Positions 1 to 9,592 of a stretch of 64,000 nucleotides of DNA are shown here, piece after piece. Made by a program: the position numbers and the translations under genes. The notes under the pieces are model-generated. The model had not been told where the DNA came from. It saw only the letters and a list, made by a program, of their open reading frames with translations, and ran no database searches. Location of the stretch: NCBI GenBank assembly GCA_002748355.1, contig PDSF01000045.1, positions 27,212 to 91,211 on the forward strand. Reading direction: 5' to 3'. Position 1 is the stretch's first letter. Each line of letters starts with the position of its first letter. This DNA comes from Planctomycetota bacterium. GTDB lineage: Bacteria; Planctomycetota; UBA1135; GCA-002748355.

Positions 1-2155
1 CGGTCTGCGAATCGAGAGCCTGTACGGCAGAGGAGGTTTCCTCACTGCTTGCCGCGTTCTGTTGGGTCACGGCATCGATTTGCGACAGGGCATCGCGGAT
101 CTCCGAGAGGCCGCGGGCGCCTTCTTCGTTGGCTTGCGAAATCTCGGAGACGAGTTTGCTGGTCTCCTGCACGCGTTCTGCAATCCGTACCAGGGATTCG
201 GAGGTCACGCTGGTGATCTCTTCACCTGTCCGCACCTGCGAGAGCGAGGCCTCGATCAACTGTGTGGTCTCCTGCGCCGCGCGGGCACTGCGAGAGGCGA
301 GTGCGCGCACCTCTTCCGCCACAACGGCGAAGCCCTTGCCGTGCTGCCCCGCGCGCGCAGCCTCAACGGCGGCGTTGAGGGCTAGCAGGTTGGTTTGGAA
401 GGCGATGTCGTCGATGACCTTGATGATGTTGCTGATCTTCTGGCTCGAATCGCTGATCCCGTGCATCGCAGCGGTCAGCTCTTCCATCTGTTTCTGGCCC
501 GTCAAACTCTGCTTCGCCGCTTGACTTGAGTTGTCATCAGCCGAGCGCGCACCCTCAGCGGTGTTCGAAGCCTGCAAGTTGAGCTCGGCGACACTGCTAC
601 CGATTTCCTCGAGCGAGGCAGCCTGGCGCGTCGCGCCATCGGAGAGTTCCAGACTGGCCTTTGAGATCTCGCGAGTGCCGTTACGCATGTGCGATGCTGC
701 ACTCTGGATCTCGGAAACGAGTTTGCGCAGCCGGGTAACCATGCCCTGGAGAGCGTTGCCCAACTCGTCGTTCGGCCCTGAGACTTTGGGCTGGACGGTG
801 AGGTCGCCCTCGGCGATATCCCGAGCCACCTGTGCCTGCCCTTGTAAGACTTCACACATCGAGTTGAGTGCGCTTCCCAAATGGCCCACTTCGTCATCCC
901 TTGAGACATCCATTCGCACCGAGAGTTCGCCAAGAGCCACCTGCTGAGCAACGGCGACCGCCTTGCCCAGAGGGCCGGTGATGCGACGAGCCGACCAGAG
1001 AAATAACACAGTGGCAACGACACCAGCGATCAGCGCAAGTGCGAGAAGCCCCATGGTTTCCTCGTGCCCTACCTCTGCGACGGCTCGGGCACTGGCTTCG
1101 AACTCTTCGACGTAGGCTCCCACGCCAATCGCCCAGTCCCAAGGCTCAAAGTACAGGCAGTGAGCGACCTTCCTCTGGACCGGCTCGGAGGGGGAGTTGC
1201 GCCATGAGTATTCCACGATCGCTGGCTTGGCCGGATCTGAACTCTTGGCTGCGCGCACGATGTCGCGAATAAAAAAGTCTCCGTTCAGGTCCTTCAAATC
1301 CCATAGATTCTTGCCTTCGTTTCGAGGATTCTTGGCGACGACGCAAGTTCCTTCTGAGTCGAGTACGAAGACATATCCACTCTCGCCAATCTGTATCGAA
1401 GCAAGGGCCTTACGGAGGGCTGAGGTTGTCTCCATCGGTTGTCCAAAGTACAGGGCGCCTATGACCTTGCCCGCGTTGTCTTTCAAGGGCTTGTAGGCGG
1501 AAAGATACCAGCTGTCGACGACGAAGGTTCTGCCAGTGAGCGTCCGCCCCGCGAGAATTGCGGAGATGACTGGGTTGGGCTGCCCATCGGGATTCGTCGC
1601 TGGGATGTAGGTCCCAATCGCCCGCTGGCCATCCTTCTTCTTGATGTTGGTGCAGACACGGAGCATGTCGCCGCGCTCATTCATACGCTGGAAGATGGTG
1701 GCTACCCCACCAACCTGTTCGCGTACCGCATCGACGATCGGGGCCTTCTTCCTAGCGTTTCTGACCTGCCCAAGCCAATGATCACCGACCATGAGGCGGG
1801 GCAAAGAGAGAGGCTGGGCCTGCTTGTTGAGCTGATGAACCGCGGTCCAGGAGACTGCTTGTTTTTCGTCAAGGTGCAGCCTGCCCTGTCCCGCAAGCGT
1901 CCTCTCCGCCACTCGAAGACCCGACTGCACTACCTCTGTGAGAATTTGCTGTTGGCCTTTGCAGCTGGCGTAGACGCTCTGCGCCGTTTGAGTGAGGTTC
2001 TTGTGCCCCAACTTGCGGCATACCTCCCCTGCCTTGTTCGAAGCGAAGGATTGGCCATCGACCGCCATCCAGGTGGCGATTCCTAGCGGTAGGAGCGATG
2101 TGGTGAAACCGAGAAGGAGCAGTTTTCTCTGGAGTGACTTGGTAATAAAGTGCAT
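1..2155 (-). CDS. Methyl-accepting chemotaxis protein with Cache sensor (C-terminus cut by window edge)
   Basis: Transmembrane chemoreceptor that would pass an extracytoplasmic ligand signal to CheA/CheW. Reading the reverse strand from the ATG at 2153-2155 gives about 718 uninterrupted codons to base 1. Visible in order: a short basic N-terminus and first membrane segment (about residues 9-30); a long periplasmic region (about 35-360) with a [10 protein letters not shown] stretch typical of Cache domains; a second membrane segment near 367-387 ([14 protein letters not shown]); a HAMP region; then the signalling domain, whose hairpin tip reads [14 protein letters not shown] near residue 603. 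The adaptation region and stop codon lie outside the window. No strong ribosome binding site precedes the ATG. The family assignment is secure; the ligand is unknown. No other chemotaxis gene is in the window. Confidence 0.93.
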   Translation of the reverse strand, partial: MHFITKSLQRKLLLLGFTTSLLPLGIATWMAVDGQSFASNKAGEVCRKLGHKNLTQTAQSVYASCKGQQQILTEVVQSGLRVAERTLAGQGRLHLDEKQAVSWTAVHQLNKQAQPLSLPRLMVGDHWLGQVRNARKKAPIVDAVREQVGGVATIFQRMNERGDMLRVCTNIKKKDGQRAIGTYIPATNPDGQPNPVISAILAGRTLTGRTFVVDSWYLSAYKPLKDNAGKVIGALYFGQPMETTSALRKALASIQIGESGYVFVLDSEGTCVVAKNPRNEGKNLWDLKDLNGDFFIRDIVRAAKSSDPAKPAIVEYSWRNSPSEPVQRKVAHCLYFEPWDWAIGVGAYVEEFEASARAVAEVGHEETMGLLALALIAGVVATVLFLWSARRITGPLGKAVAVAQQVALGELSVRMDVSRDDEVGHLGSALNSMCEVLQGQAQVARDIAEGDLTVQPKVSGPNDELGNALQGMVTRLRKLVSEIQSAASHMRNGTREISKASLELSDGATRQAASLEEIGSSVAELNLQASNTAEGARSADDNSSQAAKQSLTGQKQMEELTAAMHGISDSSQKISNIIKVIDDIAFQTNLLALNAAVEAARAGQHGKGFAVVAEEVRALASRSARAAQETTQLIEASLSQVRTGEEITSVTSESLVRIAERVQETSKLVSEISQANEEGARGLSEIRDALSQIDAVTQQNAASSEETSSAVQALDSQT

Positions 2156-2618
2156 GAGATCTGAGAACCGAAGGACAAATCTTTTCTCGCAACAGCCTTC
2201 GCATGCCGCAATTTGCTTTCCTCTTCGGTGAGGCGGAGCCAGGAGCTTGATGCGTTTTCTGGGTTCGCTTAATTCGGCTGCTCTAGTCTCCAATAATATG
2301 GGTGATACAAGGACTCTCCTTGGTTTAGGGGCAGAGCTTCCCTCCCAGAAACTATGCAAGGCGGAAGCCGATCAACTGCTGCTTTGGGTCGCCCCCTCTC
2401 TCCACCTGAGGGCCATCTCTCAGGCTCAGGTGCTCTGGCTCAGGCTCGACGCGTGACCGGCCAGTCGAGCGACCGTCGTTGCGCTGCTTGGGGCTGCGCT
2501 GCTTGGGAGGAAGCTGGGACAGTTCACACCCCGCAGTCTCCCCTAGGCCCCACAGTCTCCCCTAGGCCCCACAGTCTCCCCTAGGCCCCGCAGTCTCCCC
2601 TAGATCAAGGGGGGAAGA
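2156..2618. other. Spacer between chemoreceptor and tmRNA, no gene seen
   Basis: I see no convincing protein gene here. Short open frames exist on the plus strand but have no recognisable domain or ribosome binding site. The stretch must hold the promoter of the minus-strand chemoreceptor, but I could not pick a clear -35/-10, sigma-28 or sigma-54 signature. Its right end is made of 19-bp tandem repeats that lie immediately downstream of the tmRNA 3' end. Confidence 0.5.
2534..2603. repeat. 19-bp tandem repeat, 3.7 copies
   Basis: Units start at 2534, 2553, 2572 and 2591, each beginning CAGTCTCCCCTAGGCCCC plus one variable base; the last copy stops after 13 bases. The copies are nearly identical and have no spacers between them, so this is a simple tandem array. 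It sits 15 bp past the 3' end of the minus-strand tmRNA. Each unit contains the self-complementary CCTAGG, so tmRNA read-through transcripts could fold here. Confidence 0.9.
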
Positions 2619-2974
2619 TGGTGGAGGCGGGGGGAGTCGAACCCCCGTCCCGTGATGCCCGGCCGGACCCGTCTACGTGTGTAGTCCGTGATTTGGAGTC
2701 TCACTGGTTCCGGCTCCCAAGGACAGGATCCGGCACCAGCCAGCGAGAGTTGGATTTCGCCGCCACTTGCTCTCGCAACCGGTGGAGGCTAGCTCGCTGT
2801 GTATCGGAGGCGCGGGTCACGAGCGAACTCGCGGCTCCGTGGCTACGCTATCTAGGCAGCCAGGGCGAAGTGCTCATCGGCACATCAAAGTGTTTCCAGG
2901 GTTTTACGAGGCCACCTGGAACCTCGACACGCAAAGCCAGGCGCGACAGCATCCGGTCGATACCAGTCGCCCCC
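2619..2974 (-). ncRNA. ssrA: Transfer-messenger RNA (tmRNA)
   Basis: tmRNA rescues ribosomes stalled on mRNAs lacking a stop codon and tags the nascent protein for proteolysis. On the minus strand the 5' end GGGGGCG (2968-2974) pairs with CGCCTCC (2623-2629), followed by an encoded ACCA ending at 2619. The tRNA-like 3' part has a T-arm with GGTTCGACTCC and the ACTACACACGTAGA element characteristic of tmRNA. The tag frame is GCC GAT GAG CAC TTC GCC CTG GCT GCC TAG (2881 down to 2852), predicting ADEHFALAA, whose ALAA end is the usual protease signal. Length is 356 nt, normal for a one-piece tmRNA. The exact resume codon is inferred from the frame. Confidence 0.95.
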
Positions 2975-3081
2975 ACATTGGTGGCCGAGCCTAGCATGAG
3001 CAGGGGCTTGCCGCACGATCTCTCAGGATTGCCCGCAACTCACCTGGGGTTGGAGCGACTGCGGCCTGTTAGCATGCCGCC

Positions 3082-4290
3082 ATGGGTCCTCTTCGAGTTT
3101 TTCGCAGGGCGGGGCTTTTCGGGCTCGCCGCTCTCCTCCTTTCTTCCTGCTGGTCTTGGCGCAGTACGCAGATCGAGTTCGACTCGGTGGCAGGCTTTAC
3201 CGAGGATCTGCTCGAAGAGCCGGAAGAACTCGAATGGCATACGGAAGCTCGGCGCTATCCCTGGATCTACCGGCAATTCGAAAGCTCGCTGATGACGATG
3301 TTCGCCGATGCCACCGGGGTCCAGCGGGTTATGCATCCGGTCAAGAACCCGGCTGGCTTCGCCAGTGATCGCATCCTCTGGCTTGCCGAACTCGCTGGTT
3401 CTGACCTGCTCCAGATAGGGGAGAGCACCTGGCGTTTGCTCTTCGTGATCGACCGGGATCCTTCGCCGCTGCATCGCATCTATGCCGCACAGGGGCTGGG
3501 GGTCTTGCTCCAGACCTTTGCCAAGCGCGATGCTTCCCGGGAAGGCCTGCGGGTCGTTGGACCTGAGCATCTGGGCTTGCAAGAGGGTGATGGCAGCTCC
3601 TACCGCCTGGCGGCGCGCAAGTTGTTGCCCAGGATCGAAGCGGCTTGGATCAGTGTCCGAGAGGACGAGATGCTGAGCGGCGGCGGGCGGGAAGACTTCG
3701 CACAGGCCGTCGATGCCCTGGCAAAGCTCAAGACCGGGAACCTGGAACAGGAACGCTTGCGGCTGCGCCTTCTGCTGGAGGCGGTGCGCTTCGAGCCGTT
3801 TCGACCGCTGCAGGAACGGCTTGCTGGCAGCCTGGTCTACGCGGTGCAGAGTGCCGCGGTGCATGGACTCCGGCGCAGTCTTCTCGATCGTGATGGGGAC
3901 CTGCGTAACGCCGCCCTCGAAACCTTGAGCGAGCTCGGGGGGCCAGCGCTGCTCCCTCGGCTCCTGCAGATTCTCGAGGCCCGCCCCGAAGTCTTGGCGA
4001 ACACGAGCTTCCACTGCGATCCCGATCCTGGGGTCCGGCGGGCGCTGGTGCATAGGTACTGGAGTGGAAACGCGGATTTGGCCGAAGAGCAGTTCGGAAG
4101 GGGACGCAGTGGCTTTGAGTTTTTGCACGAGCTTGCAGACTCGGATCCGGAGCTGTCCTTGCGTATCCTCGCTGCAGATGCACTCGCCTGGCTACTTGGC
4201 CGAGAGGCCGACCCCTTTGGCGAGTGGATTCCTGAGTGGTGGCAGAGCCACCGAGAGCGCATCCGCGGCCAGGCACAGCAAGGCCGCTGA
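3082..4290 (+). CDS. HEAT-like repeat lipoprotein, function unknown
   Basis: A 402-residue protein with a lipoprotein signal peptide: basic start, hydrophobic core GLFGLAALLL and lipobox SSC at about residues 21-23. Export and lipid anchoring are therefore likely. The mature part has amphipathic helical repeats, clearest around residues 255-330 (for example DGDLRNAALETLSELGGPALLPRLLQIL), resembling HEAT repeats used for protein binding. Residues around 35-75 contain several Trp/Tyr and are not recognisable. It is followed 59 bp later by a flippase-like membrane protein on the same strand. I cannot assign a function. Confidence 0.75.
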   Translation: MGPLRVFRRAGLFGLAALLLSSCWSWRSTQIEFDSVAGFTEDLLEEPEELEWHTEARRYPWIYRQFESSLMTMFADATGVQRVMHPVKNPAGFASDRILWLAELAGSDLLQIGESTWRLLFVIDRDPSPLHRIYAAQGLGVLLQTFAKRDASREGLRVVGPEHLGLQEGDGSSYRLAARKLLPRIEAAWISVREDEMLSGGGREDFAQAVDALAKLKTGNLEQERLRLRLLLEAVRFEPFRPLQERLAGSLVYAVQSAAVHGLRRSLLDRDGDLRNAALETLSELGGPALLPRLLQILEARPEVLANTSFHCDPDPGVRRALVHRYWSGNADLAEEQFGRGRSGFEFLHELADSDPELSLRILAADALAWLLGREADPFGEWIPEWWQSHRERIRGQAQQGR

Positions 4291-4349
4291 TTTCTGCCTC
4301 GTACCCCGATGACCCAGACGGAGCTCGTCCCGCCTTGCAGCGCAAGCAC

Positions 4350-5570
4350 ATGGTCAACCTGCTGAAGATCCTGGTCGCAGTGGCCCTCGTGGCCTTTGTC
4401 CTGTCCAACGTATCGTGGCGGGACCGGTACCAGATCGTCGAAAAGAAGGGAAAGGACAGCATCGTCCACGTGGAGCAGCCTGGCTCGATCCGGGGGGATT
4501 GGCGTGCTGACCCGCTCCGGTTTGTGCCGGAAGGACAGGAGGCCGAGATCGACCCTCGGGACAGGCTCGCGGAGTTCGAAGGAGCCAAGTTCGAGCTACG
4601 CCCGGGGCTGCCGACCTACCTGCGGGCCATGGACCTGCTCTATTTCTTCTTGGGCTCCTTGGGCTTCTTCGTCGGGGTCTTCGTCGGTTCGCTGCGCTGG
4701 CACTGGCTGCTGCGGGTCAACGAACTCGGGGTCTCCTGGAGCCAGGCCTTCCGCCTGACTTGGATCGGTATTTTCTTCAACAATGTCGTGCCCGGGCTCA
4801 CCGGCGGCGACCTCGTCAAAGCCTTCTACATCGCCCGCATCACCGGCAAGAAGACCCGCTCGGTGTTGACGGTCATCGTGGACCGGGTGATGGGCTTGGT
4901 CGCACTGGCGGTGCTGACCGGCATCGTCGTCTTCTGGCGGGTCGGCGATCTCCCGATGATCGCTTACGGGGTCTGGGCCGGGCTGCTGGGGCTGCTGCTG
5001 GCGTCGACCTTCGTGCTCTCTCGGCGTCTGCGGAGCATGCTCAAGGTCGACCGCATCCTGCGGCGGCTGCCCGGCTCTCGGCTGCTGATGTCGATCGACG
5101 AGTCGCTCTACCTCTATCGCTCGCACCTTCCCGGGCTTTTCTTCTGGATGGCGGCCTCCGTTCTCAACCATGTCGTCATGGTCGGCGGCATCTACCTGAT
5201 CGGAGAGGCCCTTGGGGTCGGCGCCAGCCCTCTGGACTATCTGATCCTGGTGCCGGTGATCCAGATTGCTTCGGCGGTCCCGCTCGCGCCCGCGGGTTGG
5301 GGGGTCGGCGAAGCGCTCTTCGGCTACCTCTTTAGTCACTATGCCTACCAGGGACTTCCCATGGCCAGCGTCAATGTGGGCGCTGCCATCGAGGTCATGC
5401 GCACGCGCGCCATTGCCCTTTCCATTGTCTACCGCGTGCAGATCATGCTTTGGTCTTTGCTCGGAGCCCTCTTCCTCGCTTTCCAGAAGGGGCGGGCAAG
5501 TTCCGAAGAGATGTCGCAGTTGATGAACGATTTGGACGAAGAAGAGCCCGGCTCTGCCGGGCGAGCTTGA
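4350..5570 (+). CDS. Flippase-like membrane protein (LPG synthase TM / UPF0104 family)
   Basis: Integral membrane protein of about 406 residues, resembling the lysylphosphatidylglycerol-synthase transmembrane/UPF0104 family. These proteins are flippase-like or act in lipid and glycan processes. Visible: an N-terminal membrane helix (LLKILVAVALVAFVLSNVSW), an extracytoplasmic charged stretch to about residue 85, then multiple helices with family-like segments such as FFNNVVPGLTGGDLVKAFYIAR and VPLAPAGWGVGEALFGYLF. The frame is open from 4236, but the ATG at 4350 gives a sensible membrane start and clears the upstream lipoprotein gene, so I chose it. The C-terminus is acidic and cytoplasmic-looking. 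The substrate is unknown. Confidence 0.8.
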   Translation: MVNLLKILVAVALVAFVLSNVSWRDRYQIVEKKGKDSIVHVEQPGSIRGDWRADPLRFVPEGQEAEIDPRDRLAEFEGAKFELRPGLPTYLRAMDLLYFFLGSLGFFVGVFVGSLRWHWLLRVNELGVSWSQAFRLTWIGIFFNNVVPGLTGGDLVKAFYIARITGKKTRSVLTVIVDRVMGLVALAVLTGIVVFWRVGDLPMIAYGVWAGLLGLLLASTFVLSRRLRSMLKVDRILRRLPGSRLLMSIDESLYLYRSHLPGLFFWMAASVLNHVVMVGGIYLIGEALGVGASPLDYLILVPVIQIASAVPLAPAGWGVGEALFGYLFSHYAYQGLPMASVNVGAAIEVMRTRAIALSIVYRVQIMLWSLLGALFLAFQKGRASSEEMSQLMNDLDEEEPGSAGRA

Positions 5571-5622
5571 CTCGCCTTCCGAGTCTCACAGCAACGCTTA
5601 CAGCAACGGCTTTGGAGGCCTC

Positions 5623-6771
5623 GTGCCGGTACTCAAACGCAAGCGATTCCTTAGGGTCAAGCTGGACATGGTCAACCGTTGCCAGCTCCGCTGCGTGATG
5701 TGCCACTTTGCCCATCCGGACTTCGTTGAGTCGGATATGGAGATGGACCGGCCCCTGCTTGAGAAGGTGGCCTCCGAGCTCTTCCCGTTGGCGCACGACG
5801 TCGTCCTCTCGAGCTCTGCCGAGCCACTGATTGCGAAGGAACTTCCGCGAGCACTCGAGCTGTGCCGGGAGTACGAGGTGCCCTTCTTCCACTTCTCGAC
5901 CAATGCGATGGCCTTGACCGAGAAGATCATGGAGAAGGTCTGCGAGGTGCAGATGCCGGTCATGACCGTTTCGGCGGACGGGGCCAGCAAGGAGACCTTT
6001 GAGAAGATCCGGCGGCCGGCAAAGTGGGGGAGGTTCCTCTCTAAGCTCGCCTTGGTCGACCGGGTCAAGGAGCGACTCGGCAGCGAGTATCCGAAGCTCT
6101 CCGCCACCTGCGTGCTGATGCGCAGCAACATCGAGGAGGCCGCGGATTTTGTCCGCCTCTTTGCCGAGCATGGGGTTTCGGACATCAACTTTGTGCACAT
6201 GGGCGTGCTGGGTGGTCTGGGCCTTGAGAACGAAACCCTCAGCTTGTTTCCCCAGCTCAGCAACGAAAAGATCGCCGAAGCCAAGTCGGTGGCGCAGGAG
6301 CTAGGGGTTGGGCTGATGGCTCCTATGCCCTTTCCAGAGTCGATGTATGAAAGCGCAGGCCGCGAGGAGGAGGCGGCGTCTTCGGACGAGGGTGGCGGTC
6401 AGGCCATCGTCGGCAGTGAGGGCGGCATCGACGTTTGCGAGTTTCTTGAGCACAAGAACCGCGAGTTCAACCTCGCCGTCACCAGTCGGGAAGAGCACCG
6501 GCGCATGTGCTACTTCCCGTGGTACTACATCCACGTCAATCCGAATGGGACCGTGTTCCCTTGCGGGCACTGGTTCGAGTTCTCGACCTTTGGCGACTTC
6601 ACGAAGCAGAGCTTCGGTGAGATCTGGACCGGCCCCGAGTTCACCGAGCTGCGCCGACAGATCCGGGATCTAGAGCTAAGGCCGGTCTGCGCCAACTGCA
6701 CGATCTCGGGCATGGGCCGTCCCGATGTCTTGGCGAGCTTTAGTCGGCGAGAAAAGCAGCGCGGCGGCTAG
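5623..6771 (+). CDS. Radical SAM protein with SPASM-like C-terminal cluster domain
   Basis: Radical S-adenosylmethionine enzyme of 382 residues. The N-terminus carries the cluster motif CQLRCVMC (Cx3Cx2C) at about residues 21-28, which binds the catalytic 4Fe-4S cluster. The C-terminal 90 residues hold further cysteines (CYFPW, FPCGHW, VCANCTI), matching a SPASM/twitch domain that binds auxiliary clusters. The start is GTG at 5623 with GGAGG about 4-8 bp upstream. The middle (about 245-270) is an acidic, probably flexible insertion. It lies between a flippase-like protein and a sugar kinase. The substrate cannot be read from the sequence; related SPASM proteins modify peptides, sugars or lipids. 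Confidence 0.87.
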   Translation: MPVLKRKRFLRVKLDMVNRCQLRCVMCHFAHPDFVESDMEMDRPLLEKVASELFPLAHDVVLSSSAEPLIAKELPRALELCREYEVPFFHFSTNAMALTEKIMEKVCEVQMPVMTVSADGASKETFEKIRRPAKWGRFLSKLALVDRVKERLGSEYPKLSATCVLMRSNIEEAADFVRLFAEHGVSDINFVHMGVLGGLGLENETLSLFPQLSNEKIAEAKSVAQELGVGLMAPMPFPESMYESAGREEEAASSDEGGGQAIVGSEGGIDVCEFLEHKNREFNLAVTSREEHRRMCYFPWYYIHVNPNGTVFPCGHWFEFSTFGDFTKQSFGEIWTGPEFTELRRQIRDLELRPVCANCTISGMGRPDVLASFSRREKQRGG

Positions 6772-6872
6772 CTGAGCGGGCAGTATTTTCCCTGGTCTTC
6801 ACTTGTGCGTTTCCCGCTTCCCTCCACCGGGTTAGCCTCCGGCCTCTTTGCCGCCTCTTCGGAGAAAGAGAT

Positions 6873-7772
6873 ATGAGCGTCCTCGTAGTTGGTTCGACGG
6901 CCTATGACACCATCCACACGCCTTTTGCAGGGCCCAAGGAATGCCTCGGTGGTTCGGCTACCCACTTCGCCCTCTCGGCCCGTTGGTTCAATGAGGTTCG
7001 CCTCGTCAGCGTGGTGGGGGAGGACTTCAAGGACAGTGATGTCCAGATGCTGAAGGACCAGGGTATCAAGACCGAGGGGCTTGAGATCGCCAAGGGCAAG
7101 ACCTTTCGTTGGACGGGGAAATACAGCAGCGACATGAACCACCGAGAGACGCTCTCGGTCGATCTCAACACCTTTGGTGATTTCGACCCGAAGCTGCCGG
7201 AGGCTTGGCGCAGTTCTCCCTTCGTCTTCCTCGCCAACGGGCACCCGCTGGTGCAGGCGAAGGTGCTTGAGCAGGTCAGCGGCCCCAAGTTCGTCGTAGC
7301 CGACACCATGGATCTGTGGATCCATACCGCGAAAGACGAGCTGCTGGCCCTGATGCAAAAGCTGGACGGGATCGTGCTCAACGACGAAGAGGCCAAGCTG
7401 CTGACCGGCGAGCACAACCTGATCAAGGCGGGGCGCGCCCTGCTGCGTATGGGGCCGAGCATCGCGGTGGTGAAGAAGGGCGAGCATGGCTCCTTCCTGT
7501 TCAGCCAGTTCTTCCAGTTTGCGCTGCCGGCCTACCCGACCGAGAACGTGCTGGACCCCACCGGAGCGGGCGACTCCTTCGCCGGCGGCTTCATGGGCTA
7601 CCTCAGCCAGCTCGAGTCGATCTCGGTCTGGAGCCTAAAAAAGGCGGTCGCGTATGGCACCTGCACCGCCTCACTCAACGTCGAGTCCTATGGCACTGAG
7701 CGCGTCGTGAATGCCGATCGCAGTGAGCTTGAGGCTCGCTACCAGGAGTTCCTGCAGTTCGCCCAGATCTGA
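6873..7772 (+). CDS. PfkB-family carbohydrate (sugar or nucleoside) kinase
   Basis: ATP-dependent kinase of the ribokinase/PfkB family, 299 residues. It has the N-terminal glycine motif (GGSATHFALSA, about 28-38) and the C-terminal signature DPTGAGDSFAGGF (about 227-239), in which the aspartate before SFAGG is the catalytic base. A GGAGAAAGAG ribosome site precedes the ATG. The specific sugar is not identifiable; adenosine-, ribo- and fructokinases share these motifs. It is separated by 101 bp from the radical SAM gene and may be its own transcription unit. Confidence 0.88.
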   Translation: MSVLVVGSTAYDTIHTPFAGPKECLGGSATHFALSARWFNEVRLVSVVGEDFKDSDVQMLKDQGIKTEGLEIAKGKTFRWTGKYSSDMNHRETLSVDLNTFGDFDPKLPEAWRSSPFVFLANGHPLVQAKVLEQVSGPKFVVADTMDLWIHTAKDELLALMQKLDGIVLNDEEAKLLTGEHNLIKAGRALLRMGPSIAVVKKGEHGSFLFSQFFQFALPAYPTENVLDPTGAGDSFAGGFMGYLSQLESISVWSLKKAVAYGTCTASLNVESYGTERVVNADRSELEARYQEFLQFAQI

Positions 7773-7798
7773 GTCCGTAGCTCCTGAAACGGCCCTTG

Positions 7799-8136
7799 CG
7801 ACTCCTCCTCGGAGTCTTTCCCGAAGCCCCCACGCAGCAGCAGCTGGTCGCGGCCGGTGATCAGCTGCGCCTGGGGCCCCTTGCCACTACCCGCTGCGCT
7901 TCCTCGGCGAGGTGAATGCGGACTGTGCGGCGCAGCTGCGGGCACGGCTGCCGGAAGGGCTGCGGGTGTTGCAGCCTTTTTCTATCGAGTTCGACGGGCT
8001 CGGTGCCTTCGCCAGCCAGGAGCGAGCCCGCCTCCTCTTTGCCGAGCTCCGGCACCTATTCTTTCCCAAGCTGGGCTTTGCTTGCGGGATCCTAGCCCTG
8101 GTGCAGAGCCACCTGGAACCGGGTGCGGTTCGCTAG
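7799..8136 (+). pseudogene. Decayed thpR-like RNA 2',3'-cyclic phosphodiesterase / 2'-5' ligase remnant
   Basis: No intact gene lies between the sugar kinase and recA, but two adjacent frames together resemble ThpR/LigT. From 7799 one frame reads RLLLGVFPEAPTQQQL, like the family N-terminus. The next frame reads HYPLRFLGEV then a segment ending LVQSHLEPGAVR and a stop at 8136. The family has a catalytic HxT motif in the matching HLTLRFLGEV position; here the Thr is Pro, and the second HxT segment is missing. The frames are out of phase and no start codon is evident. Gene order supports the call, since thpR commonly precedes recA. This is inference from short similarity. Confidence 0.45.
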
Positions 8137-8349
8137 GAATCGATCGAAGAATTCCGGATCGGGGCGTGAGCTTTGAAGGCGAGCTACGACTTGGGGAGTG
8201 CTGGCGCTAGGTTGAGCCTTCGCCCATGGGGGGATTTTCGAATCAGGCTTGCGTCGGCCATAGCGGCCCTGCAAGCTGGACCGAGTTAGGTAAGCGTTAG
8301 GGCTGGGGCGCGTCATAGGGTCTCAGGCATATTTTGGAGGGGAGCCATC

Positions 8350-9450
8350 ATGGCAAAGAAGAGCAATGACAGCCCGGCGAAGGGCGCAAACAGCAGTGAG
8401 AAGCGTGGACCGAGCCCGGCGCTGGATGGAGCCCTGCAGGCCATTGAGCGGAGTTATGGCAAGGGCTCGATCATGCGGCTCGGAGACGGGACCGTCGTCC
8501 CGATCGAGGGGATCAGCACCGGCTCTCCCAGCCTGGACCTAGCCCTCGGTGGGGCGGGCGTGCCGCGAGGCCGCATCATCGAGATCTACGGCCCCGAGTC
8601 CTCGGGCAAAACGACCCTGACCCTGCACATCATTGCCGAGGCGCAGAAGCGGGGCGGCATGGCTGCCTTCATCGATGCGGAGCACGCTCTGGATCCTAGC
8701 TATGCGCAGAAGCTGGGCGTCAACCTCAGCGAGCTTCTTGTGTCTCAGCCGGACTCCGGCGAGCAGGCCTTGGATATCGCCGAGACTCTCGTCAAGTCCA
8801 ATGCCCTCGACGTGATCGTCGTCGATTCGGTTGCCGCGCTCGTGCCCCGGGCCGAGCTGGAGGGAGACATTGGCGACTCGCACGTCGGACTGCAGGCGCG
8901 GCTGATGAGCCAGGCCCTACGCAAGCTGACCGGCATCTGCGCCAAGTCGCGGACCTGCCTCATCTTTATCAACCAGATCCGTGAAAAGATCGGGGTCATG
9001 TTTGGCAGCCCCGAGACCACCAGTGGCGGCCGCGCCCTCAAGTTCTACTGCTCGGTGCGCATGGACATCCGCCGCATCGGCCAGATCAAGAGCGGCGATC
9101 GGGTGGTCGGCAATAGGACCAAGGTCACGGTGGTGAAGAACAAGGTCGCCCCGCCCTTCCGCAAGGTCGAGTTCGACATTATCTACAACAAGGGGATTAG
9201 CCGTATTGGCGACGTCCTTGATCTGGCCCTCGATCACAAGATCGTGCAACGCAGCGGCGCCTGGTTCAGCTTCGGCGAGACGCGACTAGGCCAAGGCCGC
9301 GAGCGCGTGGTCGACATGCTCGAAGAGAACCATGATCTGCTCGAGACCATTCAGACCCAGGTCTTCGCGGCGATCGCCAGCGCCGAGGCCGCGCGTGAGA
9401 ACAAGGGCAAAAAGGGCCCCGAGCCGCGCAAGATGAGCAGCAGCGCCTAA
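8350..9450 (+). CDS. recA: Recombinase RecA
   Basis: Catalyses ATP-dependent strand exchange in homologous repair and stimulates LexA self-cleavage. The 366-residue product is near the normal length. Walker A is GPESSGKTT near residues 77-85, followed by [10 protein letters not shown], the [20 protein letters not shown] segment, the DNA-binding loop L1 around [18 protein letters not shown] and [12 protein letters not shown] leading into L2. A GGAGGGGAGCC ribosome site precedes the ATG at 8350. The C-terminus is lysine- and serine-rich rather than strongly acidic. I found no clear palindromic SOS box in the 210 bp upstream. recX is not found between recA and alaS. Confidence 0.98.
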   Translation: MAKKSNDSPAKGANSSEKRGPSPALDGALQAIERSYGKGSIMRLGDGTVVPIEGISTGSPSLDLALGGAGVPRGRIIEIYGPESSGKTTLTLHIIAEAQKRGGMAAFIDAEHALDPSYAQKLGVNLSELLVSQPDSGEQALDIAETLVKSNALDVIVVDSVAALVPRAELEGDIGDSHVGLQARLMSQALRKLTGICAKSRTCLIFINQIREKIGVMFGSPETTSGGRALKFYCSVRMDIRRIGQIKSGDRVVGNRTKVTVVKNKVAPPFRKVEFDIIYNKGISRIGDVLDLALDHKIVQRSGAWFSFGETRLGQGRERVVDMLEENHDLLETIQTQVFAAIASAEAARENKGKKGPEPRKMSSSA

Positions 9451-9546
9451 CAGCCCGTTTTCGGCCTCGCGAGCCGCAGGGTGCCGGATTCGCTGCCGTT
9501 TGGGCTTCGGGGGGCTGCAGCTCTCCTGAAGCCTGCGTTTGTAGCA

Positions 9547-9565
9547 GGCACCCGCCGCGGGTGCC
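9547..9565 (+). terminator. Hairpin between recA and alaS (possible terminator)
   Basis: GGCACCCG (9547-9554) pairs perfectly with CGGGTGCC (9558-9565) across a 3-nt loop. No U-tract follows, so factor-independent termination is not assured. The same 8-bp arms occur in the acpP-fabF spacer at 16861-16883. Confidence 0.4.
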
Positions 9566-9592
9566 CCGAAGCTGACATCCCGAAGCTGACAT
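9565..9592. repeat. 14-bp tandem duplication
   Basis: CCCGAAGCTGACAT occurs twice in direct succession (9565-9578 and 9579-9592), starting on the last base of the recA-alaS hairpin. It is non-coding as far as I can see. Confidence 0.8.

Noticed and set aside
2534..2603. Repeat array read as a CRISPR
   Set aside because: Units are 19 bp, directly adjacent and have no unique spacers, and no cas gene is near.
2618..3292. Open frame of 224 codons covering the tmRNA
   Set aside because: It lies across the tmRNA gene and its translation shows no protein-like features.
4596..5339. Minus-strand open frame antisense to the flippase-like gene
   Set aside because: It is a shadow of a GC-rich membrane gene with Asp/Gln/His-rich translation and no similarity.
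7912..8136. Small intact gene between the sugar kinase and recA
   Set aside because: The GTG start is within the ThpR-like block, with related sequence continuing upstream in phase and in another frame; it is better read as a remnant.
8137..8349. SOS box upstream of recA
   Set aside because: I found no convincing palindromic LexA site of known type in this stretch.
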